Positions 7,568-16,260 of a stretch of 64,000 nucleotides of DNA are shown here, one piece after another (positions within the stretch are counted from its first letter, which is position 1; each line of letters begins with the position of its first letter). The stretch covers positions 1 to 64,000 of the forward strand of contig NZ_FOUZ01000003.1 of assembly GCF_900115015.1 (NCBI RefSeq). The letters run 5' to 3'. Under the pieces are notes generated by a model. The model made no database searches. It was not told the DNA's origin and saw nothing but the letters and a program-made list of their open reading frames with translations. The stretch is from Algoriella xinjiangensis. Its GTDB lineage: Bacteria; Bacteroidota; Bacteroidia; Flavobacteriales; Weeksellaceae. The translations under genes and the position numbers were made by a program.

Positions 7568-9223
7568 TTAATCAAATAATGATTTTTGGTTATTTTCTTT
7601 TGTATCAACTACTTCCTCATCATTTTCAATTTCTTCTTCTACATCGTAGTCTTCTTGGTTATCTTCTTGTGGTAGATTGACGATATTTAAACTGTAATCG
7701 TCTTTACCGAATTCGCAACGGTCTAATAACAATTGCGGTATTTTTTTGATGGTAATGTTTGGAAACTTGTTTTTACATTCTGTTTGGAATGCTTTGCAAC
7801 AAATTAATAAACTTTCGCCTGCCTGCATATCTTCTGCAATAGCTTCTAACTGCTGAACAGTCAAAAACTGCGTAGTTGTGAAAATAAAATCTTGCTCTGA
7901 TGAGTTCCCTTGTTTCCAGAATTGCGTTTCGCTTGGGTTGTATTTAAAACCTTCTTGTTTTGCCATAGCAGCGGCTAACATATCGGCATTGTACTCATCG
8001 GACATAATCCATTGCCCAAATTTGTCTTTCTTTAATAAACTAGGAGCTAAGGTATAAAACTTGAAACCACCGCCACCTTGCCAATTGACCGCTTTAGAAA
8101 TACCACCTTGCTCACCATCTACTACTTGCTTAAGACGTGGATAACAATGTGTAATAGCGTGTTCACCTAATTCAATACCAATGTATTTACGCCCCATTTT
8201 ATGAGCAACAGCAGCTGTAGTACCTGAACCCACAAAAGAATCTAATACTAAATCTCCTTTATTAGATGCAAGATGAATTACCCTTTCTATTAATCTTTCT
8301 GGTTTTGGTGTTGCAAAAACACTATCTGAATTAAAAACTTTAGCTTCTTTTTTAGCATCTTGGTTATGACCAACTTCTTGATAAGTCCACAATGTCATCG
8401 GAGTTACACCATCTTTTACTTCAGATAAAAACCTTTTAATACGTGGTACACCATCACCTTTTGCTCCAAACCAGATTCTATTGTCCATAACATATTCCTC
8501 AAATCGCTCCTTCGAGAGTCTCCAACAATATCCTTCTGGTGGTAATACTTTTCTACCTGACGGAGTCGTAATTTCATAAACTTTAGACTCTATAATTGGT
8601 CCAACAGATAAATCACCTGATGTCCAAGGACCTCTATGGTCATTATCTAAATTTTTATAAGATTTTGTAGCCTCAGCTGATCGTGGGAGTTTATTTAATT
8701 CAAAACCTATTGAATCTTTAGCATAAACTAAAATTATATCATGACTTCTAGATAATGTTTTCTTTAGGTTGATAGGAGAAAAAGCTCTTTGCCAAACTAC
8801 CTCGTCTATAAAATTTCTTCGACCAAAAACCATATCACATAATACTTTTAAATAATGACTTTCATCTGAGTCAATAGAAATCCATATCGATCCATCACTA
8901 CTTAATAAATTTCTTAATAACTCTAAACGAGGTTTCATCAAATTAAGCCATAAGGAATGTTCAATACCATCATCATAATGCTCAAAGGCATTACCAGTAT
9001 TATAGGGAGGGTCTATATAGATACATTTAACTTTACCTGCATAATCTTGTTCTAGGGCTTTTAATGCTAAAAGGTTGTCGCCATGTATCAGCATGTTTTC
9101 GGTGTTTGGGTCACCGTATGAGTATTCTGGGTTTTCTATTAAAATACGAGGTTCTAGCTTGGGTTCATCGCCTTTACCAATCCACGTTAATTCTAATTTT
9201 TGTAAGTTTTTATTTTGTGCCAT
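7568..9223 (-). CDS. mod: Type III DNA methyltransferase, Mod subunit (beta class)
   Basis: A 551-residue adenine-specific methyltransferase. The catalytic motif DPPYNTG (71-77) precedes the AdoMet motif LDSFVGSGTT (327-336), the order of beta-class enzymes, and the region between (about 140-300) is the target-recognition domain. The N-terminus (LELTWIGKGDEPKLEPRILI) is the conserved beginning of type III Mod proteins and fixes the start. Mod sets the specificity, methylates one strand of the site and is required for Res cleavage. The acidic C-terminal tail is typical. I found no long simple-sequence repeat of the kind that makes some mod genes phase-variable. First gene of mod-res-318aa. Confidence 0.94.
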   Translation of the reverse strand: MAQNKNLQKLELTWIGKGDEPKLEPRILIENPEYSYGDPNTENMLIHGDNLLALKALEQDYAGKVKCIYIDPPYNTGNAFEHYDDGIEHSLWLNLMKPRLELLRNLLSSDGSIWISIDSDESHYLKVLCDMVFGRRNFIDEVVWQRAFSPINLKKTLSRSHDIILVYAKDSIGFELNKLPRSAEATKSYKNLDNDHRGPWTSGDLSVGPIIESKVYEITTPSGRKVLPPEGYCWRLSKERFEEYVMDNRIWFGAKGDGVPRIKRFLSEVKDGVTPMTLWTYQEVGHNQDAKKEAKVFNSDSVFATPKPERLIERVIHLASNKGDLVLDSFVGSGTTAAVAHKMGRKYIGIELGEHAITHCYPRLKQVVDGEQGGISKAVNWQGGGGFKFYTLAPSLLKKDKFGQWIMSDEYNADMLAAAMAKQEGFKYNPSETQFWKQGNSSEQDFIFTTTQFLTVQQLEAIAEDMQAGESLLICCKAFQTECKNKFPNITIKKIPQLLLDRCEFGKDDYSLNIVNLPQEDNQEDYDVEEEIENDEEVVDTKENNQKSLFD

Positions 9224-9308
9224 AGTGTGTTACTATAATCTTTATTTTGTTGTTAAATAGTCTTGAACATGATTTAGAGATTTTAGGATGGACAGGATTC
9301 GTGCTTTT

Positions 9309-9390
9309 TTATCCCTAATCTTCCCTAGATTGCCCTAAGTTTATCCCTAATCTTCCCTAGATTGCCCTAAGTTTATCCCTAATCTTTCCG
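9309..9390. repeat. 32-bp tandem repeat, about 2.4 copies
   Basis: The unit contains ATCCCTAATC, TTCCCTAGAT and TGCCCTAAGT in succession. Copies are directly adjacent with no spacers, the third is partial and diverges at CTTTCCGAAG. It lies 86 bp upstream of the mod start. Confidence 0.85.
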
Positions 9391-9446
9391 AAGTTCAACT
9401 AAAGTTTGTCTAAAATTGGAAAAGTTTGTCTAAAAATATTCTTTGG

Positions 9447-9539
9447 TTACTCATTAGATAAACTTAATACCCAAATAGGCTTTCTTGTAGAACCCTGATT
9501 AACAATAGAATAATCCTTATTATGCATTGTCTTTTTCAT
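9447..9539 (-). CDS. Possible 30-aa peptide ORF
   Basis: An ATG (9537-9539) opens 30 codons ending in TAA (9447-9449). The peptide starts MKKTMHNKDYSIVNQG and ends TRKPIWVLSLSNE. Its composition, with Trp, Gln, Arg, Ser and Pro, is more protein-like than the surrounding AT-rich repeats. It could be a small protein, a leader peptide upstream of mod, or the tail of a lost gene. No family is recognised. Confidence 0.3.
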   Translation of the reverse strand: MKKTMHNKDYSIVNQGSTRKPIWVLSLSNE

Positions 9540-9578
9540 TGCTTTACATCACCTAAGTATCCCAAAGTCTATTCCTAT

Positions 9579-9793
9579 CTTTCCTGAGTTTTCCTGAAAT
9601 ATTCTCTTTTAAAACACTGAAAATCATTTATTTGTATTTTATAATTGTTAAACAAACCCCTTTTCCCTTTCCTAATCGTACCCTAAGTTCTTTCCTGAGC
9701 TTTCCTAAAATATTTTATTGCAAAATGCTGAAAATCATTTATTTGCATTTTATTATTATCTGATAAATCTCTTTTTTCTTTCCTAAACCTTTC
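9579..9793. repeat. 111-bp imperfect tandem duplication
   Basis: Copy one begins near CTTTCCTGAG at 9579 and copy two near 9690. The shared 18-mer CTGAAAATCATTTATTTG starts at 9617 and again at 9728, giving the 111-bp period. Copies differ at scattered positions, so the duplication is not recent. Confidence 0.75.
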
Positions 9794-11455
9794 CTAGTCT
9801 TTCCTAATTTTCACCCATTTTGATTCCGTACGAGAGCCCACATTGTGAATGCTATCCTTCATGCCCTGTAATAGGTTGTCTATTTTCTTTTTTCTTTGCT
9901 TTTCATCCAAATAATCAGGGAGTTTATCCATCAACAATTGATTAATTTCTGATCTTGAAGCAAATCCATGATGCTCAATATGCTTTAAAACAAATGACTC
10001 AAGCACTTCTTTATCTAATCCTTTATTTCGGGTATATTCGGCTTTTCGGTTGGTCAATTCTGCAATTTTTGCCGATATAAAATAATTAGGTTTTCTGCCG
10101 TCAATCAAGCCCTTGGTGCGCAGCATTTTGGCTGCAGCATCTGTAATAGGTGTTTTTTTCTGTATTCGATCCAGTAAAATCACTTGTGTAAGGTCTAATC
10201 CATCTTTATTTTCTATCAGCAATTTTGAATAATTTTCGTCAATAGAATGACCATATATTTCTAAAATGACTTCGTTTCCCTTAGACTTGCTATAATCAGG
10301 TAATGGAAAATATCGCTCTTTTTGGCTTTTCAGCATTTTGAAAATACCATAGCCCATTGAATCTATCATATTCAGATTGACCATAGCTTCTACCAACCAT
10401 TTATTACGGTAATTCTTAGGTGTTTTCTCACCTAAAAAATAATCCTCAGCATTTCCTTCAAAAAAACCACCTGCATTTTCAAATATCAATTTGTTTATTT
10501 TTTCAGTAACTATAATTCTAGAATTTAAACTATAATCTTGATGTGCAATACAATTGTTTAAAGCTTCTAAAATACTTTCGTTATCGTATTTAGGTACTTC
10601 AATAGAAATTAATTGATTGGTTGGAAAAAACTTATAGTTGACATTTCTGATCTTAGCTAATACCTCATTTACTGCTAGAAACAGTGGCATAGAAAAATGC
10701 TCGTATGCTTTTTCTTCGGTATCTAATTTCCAAGTGATTTGAGCTACTTTAGGAGACAATAAATGTGATGCTTCTGATTTACCCAATAATATTAAGGCTG
10801 TATTAGTGACCTTACCGTTAATGGTTACTTTAAGTTTATCGAGAAATACTTCATTAGTCCAATTGTCTATTTCCTTATAAAAAGACTTGTTTTTGTTTTT
10901 TTCTTTATAAATATCTCTTGCTTTTTGAATAGCGTAAGTATCTAAATCTTCTAAAGTGGCATTAGGTACGATTTCTGCTGACCAATCAATATGAGAATTT
11001 AAAATTGCTCTCATACGATCTGGATATTTTTTTAATTCAGTAAGACTAGAAGCTACTCTTATATAGGCTTCATTTTCAAAAGAAACAGGGATATTTTGAG
11101 CAGCAGATATTTTAAATATTTCTATTTTATTACCATCATAATCACAAACAAAATGCTGAAAATGTACAGAAGGACTTAGGTTTCTACGAATGTAAAAATC
11201 TAATTCACTTCCTTTCTCTTTTTTATTGATGTAATTATAGTTTGTACCTACAATATCCAAAGTTTCATCTTTAATACCAAAGACCAAATAACCAAAAGGC
11301 ACATTATTATAATTAGCAGCGTTGGCTAACCCAGAAATGTATTTACCCAAGCGTTGTGCATCTGTCGCATCGCCTTGTTTAAATTCAAGCCATTCTAATT
11401 CTTTGCCTTGTTGGAGCAATTCATTTACTAATGTTATTAATTCTTCGTTTGTCAT
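9794..11455 (-). CDS. Schlafen/AlbA_2-type ATP-binding protein
   Basis: A predicted 553-residue protein. The N-terminal AlbA_2 (Schlafen-like, COG2865) domain is seen as LEWLEFKQGDATDAQRLGKY with the following GLANAANYNNVPFGYLVFGI. A GHKL-type ATPase region (HATPase_c_4) lies near residues 290-390, with LEALNNCIAHQDYS and IFENAGGFF. The C-terminus looks like a winged helix (RSEINQLLMDKL). I chose the Met at 11455 because it lies 1 base after the helicase stop; an upstream Met at 11482 would overlap the helicase gene. The family includes transcriptional regulators and defence-associated proteins. Translational coupling to the SNF2 helicase suggests that the two work together. Its 3' end runs into the repeat-rich spacer. 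Confidence 0.85.
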   Translation of the reverse strand: MTNEELITLVNELLQQGKELEWLEFKQGDATDAQRLGKYISGLANAANYNNVPFGYLVFGIKDETLDIVGTNYNYINKKEKGSELDFYIRRNLSPSVHFQHFVCDYDGNKIEIFKISAAQNIPVSFENEAYIRVASSLTELKKYPDRMRAILNSHIDWSAEIVPNATLEDLDTYAIQKARDIYKEKNKNKSFYKEIDNWTNEVFLDKLKVTINGKVTNTALILLGKSEASHLLSPKVAQITWKLDTEEKAYEHFSMPLFLAVNEVLAKIRNVNYKFFPTNQLISIEVPKYDNESILEALNNCIAHQDYSLNSRIIVTEKINKLIFENAGGFFEGNAEDYFLGEKTPKNYRNKWLVEAMVNLNMIDSMGYGIFKMLKSQKERYFPLPDYSKSKGNEVILEIYGHSIDENYSKLLIENKDGLDLTQVILLDRIQKKTPITDAAAKMLRTKGLIDGRKPNYFISAKIAELTNRKAEYTRNKGLDKEVLESFVLKHIEHHGFASRSEINQLLMDKLPDYLDEKQRKKKIDNLLQGMKDSIHNVGSRTESKWVKIRKD

Positions 11456-11456
11456 A

Positions 11457-14348
11457 TTAAAGAATTTTAAAACGAATTGCAAACAATTCCGTTTCAGTTA
11501 TATTTTGTTCTAAACGTTTTTCTGTTTCAGAAAGTAGGTTTTCTTTCTTTTCATCTACCTCATCTTGTGCTAAATATAAACGTCTACGCTTTTCAGATCT
11601 CTTATTTTCAAGCTCTTTGATCGTTCTTTGAGCTTTCACTTTTTCATCTAAATTCAAGATTTTTTTAGCCTCAGCTTTACGTAGTTTTATTTCGGCATCT
11701 AAGTCTTTTACCTCTTTATCTAAACTAAGTTTCATATCATCTGCCCATTGATCAAGTTTATCCATTTCTTCATCAAAAAAATCATTATTTTTCATTGCGT
11801 TAGTACTGATGATTTCTTGACAATTGGCAAAGTGAATTTCTTCAAGTTTTTGTGCAAATTCAGGATCAAGTGAAACTCCTCCTTCTTCAGTTCCGTCCAA
11901 TGAGAATAATTTTAGAGCCATATCAGATTCTAATACTGTTCCATCATCTAAAATAGCTGAAGCAATGATGTAATCTTCTTTTTCAAAAGAATCAATTTCA
12001 AGTTTAACAATTTTCATCCAACCTTCTTCATCTATAAACTGTTCTAAGTAACTAATTTTAGATTTTGAACTAGAAAGATTAAATGATATTTTTTGAGTTG
12101 GCGTTTCTAATATAGAAGCTTCTTGAATAATTTGTTGCGCTAATGGATGACCAATTCTGTAAATATTAGTATGTTCCGGAACTTCATTCTTTTTTCCTTT
12201 ATCATCTGTTCTCAGTAAAATATATTTCCCTTTATTGATATTAATGTCATTAAAAGGATTTTTCTTTAGTTCGAATGAAAAATTATCATTGAATGTAGCA
12301 TTATCAACTAAAACAAAATTGGTTAGTTTCCATAATTTTTCCTCAAATTTTGATAATGAATCAGTAGTTTCTAATAAATTAGCTTTTAGTTTTGCACTAA
12401 CTTCTCCGTCAAAATTCTCTAGTAAAGTAGTTTTAGCTTCTAATATTTTTTCAGAAATTTGCGGTTTTAAATCTTCTTGTAATTCATCAAATGCCGCTTT
12501 TATTTCTTCAGGTTTACGGCAGTTTTGGTAAATCATTGCAATACGTTTTTCAAAATCAACGCCACTACCAATTGCTCCTAAAACCTCATCAGAAGCTCCG
12601 AAAACGCCATCAAATAATTGAAATTTTTGTTCTAATAATTCATATACACGGATGTCAGCTTCGTTCTTTTTGTTTAAAAAGTTAACCACTACAACGTCAT
12701 GTTTTTGTCCGTAACGATGACAACGACCAATACGTTGTTCAATACGCTGAGGATTCCAAGGCATATCGTAATTAACAATTAAGGAACAGAATTGTAAATT
12801 GATTCCTTCAGATGCAGCTTCTGTAGCAATCATTATAGTAGCTTCATTTTTAAAATAGTCTACTAATGCTGCTCGCATATCCGCTGTTTTAGATCCAGTG
12901 ACTTTATCTGAACCTTTATTCTTTTGAATCCAATTTTTATAAATTTCTTTTGACTTAGCATCATTGTTCATTCCGTTAAACAATATTACTTTGTCTTTGT
13001 ATCCTCTTTTTTCTAATGTTTTATATAAGAAATCTTGAGTTCTTCTACTTTCTGTGAATATTAATGCTTTTTTATTTGCACCAAGATTTTCTAGTTCTTT
13101 GAATCCTTTATCAAGTGCTGTAAAAAGGTGTTCCGCCTTTGAATTTTTTTGAATTTTTTCAGCTAGGTTTCTATATTGCTTTAATTCATCTAATTCCTTC
13201 TGGATGTTAACTAAATCTTCAGGTGAATAAACCACATCCGAAATATCATCATCATTGTCGTCATACCATTCGTCCTGTAATTCATCAGTCGATTCGTAAT
13301 CTTCATCAATTTCATCAAACAAATCAGAATTCAATTCTTTAATTAAAATACTTTCAAGTCGATTAACTAATGTGTTTAATGTTCCGAAAATAGCAAATGA
13401 TGAGGATGCAAGTAGTTTACGAAGTATTAATGTCATTAATTGACGTTGACTATTCGGTAGTGCATAAAGTTTTGGTCTCTGTAAATATTCAGAAACTAGA
13501 TCATATAAATCTTCTTCTTCTGGTGTAGGAAAGAACTCTTCACAAATTGGTATTCTATTCGTGTAGTTTATGTACTCCAATACTTGTTTGCGTAATGTAC
13601 GATGACAAACAGGTTGAATACGATTTCTTAAATCCTCAAGATAATCTTCATCCAGATTACGTGAGTACTGCTCTTTAAAGCTTTTTAAATCTCCAAAAAC
13701 ATAATCATCAATAATTGAAACTAAACCAAACAATTCTAATATAGAATTCTGAAGTGGTGTTGCTGTTAATAATACTTTTTTATACGGGTGTAAAGCCTCC
13801 TTAATAGCGTTTGCTGTTTTATTTGCTGGTTTGTATACGTTACGAAGTCGGTGTGCTTCATCAATAATAACTAAGTCCCATTTTGTTTGTTTGATGTATG
13901 CATCTTTAGTTTTAGCAAACTGATAGGAACAAATGATGATTTGATCCTCTTGGTTGAAAGGATTCAAATTACCTTTTTTTATTTCATCGTTAAAAGATTT
14001 AGATTCAAGAATTGTAGATGGTAAGAAAAATTTGTCTAGAAGTTCTTGATTCCATTGTTTGCGTAAATTCGATGGAGAAATAATTAATAATTTTCTTTTT
14101 CGTTCAGCCCACTTTTGTGATAATATGATTCCGGCTTCAATTGTTTTTCCTAGACCAACTTCATCAGCTAATATTGCACCTTTTGATAAAGGAGATTGGA
14201 AAGCAAATAAAGCCGCATCAACTTGATGAGGATTTAAATCAACTTGAGCATCTTGTAATGAAGCTACGAATTTCCCTACACTATCTGATGGTAATCGTCG
14301 CGTTAAATCATGTGCAAAATACTTTGCATGGAAGTTAGTTGAAATCAT
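11457..14348 (-). CDS. SNF2-family DNA helicase/translocase
   Basis: A 963-residue protein from the Met at 14348 (MISTNFHAKYFAHDL), which matches how such proteins begin; a Met 10 codons earlier is less likely. Helicase motifs are DEVGLGKT ending near residue 69, IIDEAH (161-166), LLTATPLQNS, and in the second lobe MPWNPQRIEQRIGRCHRYGQ. The C-terminal region contains a long charged coiled coil (about 880-945). This is the RapA/HepA-like branch (COG0553) often found in defence loci. It is followed 1 base later by the AlbA-type gene. It could remodel or translocate on invading DNA. It is not DrmD of a complete DISARM system, because DrmA, DrmB and DrmC are absent here. Confidence 0.88.
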   Translation of the reverse strand: MISTNFHAKYFAHDLTRRLPSDSVGKFVASLQDAQVDLNPHQVDAALFAFQSPLSKGAILADEVGLGKTIEAGIILSQKWAERKRKLLIISPSNLRKQWNQELLDKFFLPSTILESKSFNDEIKKGNLNPFNQEDQIIICSYQFAKTKDAYIKQTKWDLVIIDEAHRLRNVYKPANKTANAIKEALHPYKKVLLTATPLQNSILELFGLVSIIDDYVFGDLKSFKEQYSRNLDEDYLEDLRNRIQPVCHRTLRKQVLEYINYTNRIPICEEFFPTPEEEDLYDLVSEYLQRPKLYALPNSQRQLMTLILRKLLASSSFAIFGTLNTLVNRLESILIKELNSDLFDEIDEDYESTDELQDEWYDDNDDDISDVVYSPEDLVNIQKELDELKQYRNLAEKIQKNSKAEHLFTALDKGFKELENLGANKKALIFTESRRTQDFLYKTLEKRGYKDKVILFNGMNNDAKSKEIYKNWIQKNKGSDKVTGSKTADMRAALVDYFKNEATIMIATEAASEGINLQFCSLIVNYDMPWNPQRIEQRIGRCHRYGQKHDVVVVNFLNKKNEADIRVYELLEQKFQLFDGVFGASDEVLGAIGSGVDFEKRIAMIYQNCRKPEEIKAAFDELQEDLKPQISEKILEAKTTLLENFDGEVSAKLKANLLETTDSLSKFEEKLWKLTNFVLVDNATFNDNFSFELKKNPFNDININKGKYILLRTDDKGKKNEVPEHTNIYRIGHPLAQQIIQEASILETPTQKISFNLSSSKSKISYLEQFIDEEGWMKIVKLEIDSFEKEDYIIASAILDDGTVLESDMALKLFSLDGTEEGGVSLDPEFAQKLEEIHFANCQEIISTNAMKNNDFFDEEMDKLDQWADDMKLSLDKEVKDLDAEIKLRKAEAKKILNLDEKVKAQRTIKELENKRSEKRRRLYLAQDEVDEKKENLLSETEKRLEQNITETELFAIRFKIL

Positions 14349-14389
14349 GTATTTATATCTAAGATTGTAAAGATACAAATAGTTGTATT

Positions 14390-14623
14390 TTAAATTTTGT
14401 TTTCTTTAAGCTTTATTGATTTTGTTTTATGTAAATTTTGATCCTCTGATTTAAGTTTTTTATATATCAAGTGATTAAACATTAATGCAATAAAACAATA
14501 TATAATATCAAAAAAATCAAATGTACCAGGGAATAATTTATAGTATTGAAGAATTTCAGGCAAAAAACTTAATGTGATTGGAATAACTAAATATAGAGTA
14601 AGAAATTTAGATTTGATTATGCA
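14390..14623 (-). pseudogene. Decayed fragment of a small membrane protein gene
   Basis: The minus-strand frame is open for 77 codons but has no start codon; the nearest ATG (at 14624) is one base out of frame. The translated segment includes LYLVIPITLSFLPEILQYYK and PGTFDFFDIIYCFIALMF, two hydrophobic segments with an ILQ...PGTFD pattern seen at the C-terminus of small flavobacterial VanZ-like membrane proteins. It lies between the integrase and the helicase gene, and is probably a remnant whose 5' end was lost. The family link is from memory of the pattern and is uncertain. Confidence 0.4.
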
Positions 14624-14644
14624 TCACTAAATTCAAATAAAAAT

Positions 14645-14674
14645 AATGCGTCATTATATCGTTAATGACGCATT
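14645..14674 (-). terminator. Terminator of the integrase gene
   Basis: A 12-bp perfect stem (14645-14656 with 14663-14674) lies just after the integrase stop and is followed by a T-rich stretch on the minus strand. Confidence 0.7.
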
Positions 14675-14678
14675 TATA

Positions 14679-16013
14679 TTAATCGTTGAATATTTTTGCT
14701 ACTTGCAATGCATTACTAATATCATTCTTTCCTATATATTGTAAAAAAGTGTTTTCATATTGATGTCCGGTAATACTCATTAATAATGGTGTTGGAAAGT
14801 TTGGGTGTGCATAGTAATTACTAGCAAATGATCGTCTACATATATGGGATGAAGCAGCTTTATATAACGGAATCACTTTCATGTAATTTCGTTTATCATT
14901 TTCATCAAATTCTTTTGCAAATACTAATCTATTTATACCTATTTGTTCTAATAGAATTTTAAGGTGTTGATTGAATATTGTTGCATTAGAAGAGTATTTT
15001 GAACTGAATAATGGAGGGAATCCATTATATTTAATAATTATTTCATTTACAATTGGATGAATAGGTATAGCAACCCTTTTTTTAGTCTTGACTTGAGTTA
15101 TTTCTATTATACTATATTCATTACCATTATTGTCTAAATATTTTCTAATACAATCAGTAGTAAACCTCATAAAGTCACTAATTCTTTGTCCGGTATAACA
15201 TCCAATGAGCAACCAATCTCTTGTTAAGGTTAATATTTTATCATCAGTTGTAAAATCTCTTATTTGATCCAGTTCTTTAAAGTTGAGATATACTACATCA
15301 CCTTCTTTTATTCTTTGAATAGGAAAATTTATACTAGGATTAACATCAAGTCCGTTATTTCGTGCATCATATATAATGGTTTTAAGATTCTTTAATATTC
15401 GTCTAATTGTTGATTTCATTAACATTTTGTAATCAAATAAGAAAGTTTCTAAGTTTAAAAAGAATTCTTTACTACAGTCGAGGATGTTAATTTCTCTATT
15501 TATGTATTCTTGATAATTGGATATTACACTTTCAAGATATTTATATTTTTGTTTTGTTGAGTTTTCAATAGAATAATCATTAGCTCTAATATTATTGTAA
15601 TTATGAATATATAATAATAGTTTATTGTTATTTTCAATTTCTTTTTTCCTTTCGATCTCTTTTTCTTTAATTAATGTTTCATGAGATGTAGGGAGTCCAT
15701 GAAATTTAAGTATTTCATCTTCTATTAATGATGAGGTAATGAATTCCGGATTTGACAAATTATTAAAAACGAAATTTTCAATCGAAGATAAAAGCCTATT
15801 GGAGTTATTGATTGTTGTGATAAAATCCGCATCATTCTTAAATGAAGATTTATCTTTTTTATCGTAAAGTCTCTTTTCTTCAAAATTCCAATATTTTTTT
15901 GGAATGAATATTTTAGATCCTTTCTGAAAATCATTTTGTCTTGAGATTGATACTCGAATGATTAATTGTACGATTTCTTGAGATCCTTTTACTACAAATC
16001 TTACTTTAGCCAT
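14679..16013 (-). CDS. Tyrosine recombinase (island integrase)
   Basis: A 444-residue phage-type integrase with an N-terminal arm-type domain and a SAM-like core-binding domain (about 120-230), then the catalytic domain. The catalytic Arg is in GCYTGQRISDF (about residue 275). HICRR gives His390 and Arg393, GHQ gives His417, and the nucleophile is Tyr426 in LQYIG. All catalytic residues are present, so it is probably active. This is the family common in Bacteroidetes conjugative and mobilisable elements. It is the last island gene on the right, with a tRNA-like attachment site about 200 bp beyond its start. No conjugation genes are seen, so the island would need help to transfer. Confidence 0.93.
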   Translation of the reverse strand: MAKVRFVVKGSQEIVQLIIRVSISRQNDFQKGSKIFIPKKYWNFEEKRLYDKKDKSSFKNDADFITTINNSNRLLSSIENFVFNNLSNPEFITSSLIEDEILKFHGLPTSHETLIKEKEIERKKEIENNNKLLLYIHNYNNIRANDYSIENSTKQKYKYLESVISNYQEYINREINILDCSKEFFLNLETFLFDYKMLMKSTIRRILKNLKTIIYDARNNGLDVNPSINFPIQRIKEGDVVYLNFKELDQIRDFTTDDKILTLTRDWLLIGCYTGQRISDFMRFTTDCIRKYLDNNGNEYSIIEITQVKTKKRVAIPIHPIVNEIIIKYNGFPPLFSSKYSSNATIFNQHLKILLEQIGINRLVFAKEFDENDKRNYMKVIPLYKAASSHICRRSFASNYYAHPNFPTPLLMSITGHQYENTFLQYIGKNDISNALQVAKIFND

Positions 16014-16206
16014 AATTGTTATTTTTTGATTACTAATTTATAAGTAAGAGATCGAGTCCGACATTAGTCCGACTAAATTGAAATCAAATGAAATTAGAAA
16101 CAATTATGTGCAATGTTGAAAAAGTCATTAAACTTTGATATTCATTGCATTTAATTAAGATTTAATGAATTCAATACAATATAACAAATTATCATATTGC
16201 ATACTT

Positions 16207-16229
16207 ATAATCCGCTAGGAACCTCAAAA
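16207..16229 (+). other. Candidate attachment site: tRNA 3'-end-like sequence
   Basis: AATCCGCTAGGAACCTCA (16209-16226) reads like the 3' part of a tRNA: end of the T loop, T-stem 3' strand CCGCT, acceptor 3' strand AGGAACC. It is immediately followed by a strong terminator, as tRNA genes are, but there is no tRNA body upstream. This is what one expects of an att site left when an element integrates into a tRNA 3' end. The intact tRNA would then lie left of this window. No second copy was seen in the window. Confidence 0.4.
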
Positions 16230-16260
16230 AGCTTTAATCATAACGATTAAAGCTTTTTTT
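16226..16260 (+). terminator. Terminator after the tRNA-like att sequence
   Basis: A 14-bp stem (16226-16239 with 16245-16258) is followed by T residues. No plus-strand gene precedes it, which supports the idea that it belonged to a tRNA gene split by integration. Confidence 0.8.

Larger units (their letters stand above)
9224..9793. repeat. Repeat-rich spacer between the mod operon and the AlbA-type gene
   Basis: This 570-bp gap holds three sets of direct repeats and a 30-codon ORF. (1) A 32-bp unit beginning ATCCCTAATCTTCCCTAG, about 2.4 tandem copies from 9309 to 9390. (2) AAAGTTTGTCTAAAA at 9401-9415 and 9421-9435, a 20-bp period. (3) A 111-bp imperfect tandem duplication, about 9579-9689 and 9690-9793, sharing CTGAAAATCATTTATTTG. 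Short TTTCCTAA/TTTCCTGA motifs recur throughout and extend into the last codons of the AlbA-type gene. The mod promoter must lie in the left part, but I see no clear TAnnTTTG box. Confidence 0.75.

Noticed and set aside
7568-9223. Phase-variable mod gene
   Set aside because: I found no long homopolymer or simple-sequence repeat in the promoter-proximal part or the coding region.
9309-9390. 32-bp repeats that could suggest a CRISPR array
   Set aside because: Copies are directly adjacent with no variable spacers, only about 2.4 units are present, and no cas gene is nearby.
11457-14348. SNF2 helicase as DrmD of a DISARM system
   Set aside because: DrmA, DrmB and DrmC are absent and the methyltransferase is an ordinary type III Mod with its own Res.
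14679-16013. Conjugative transposon
   Set aside because: An integrase and an excisionase-like gene are present, but no tra, mob or relaxase gene is in the window. Such genes could still lie left of position 1.
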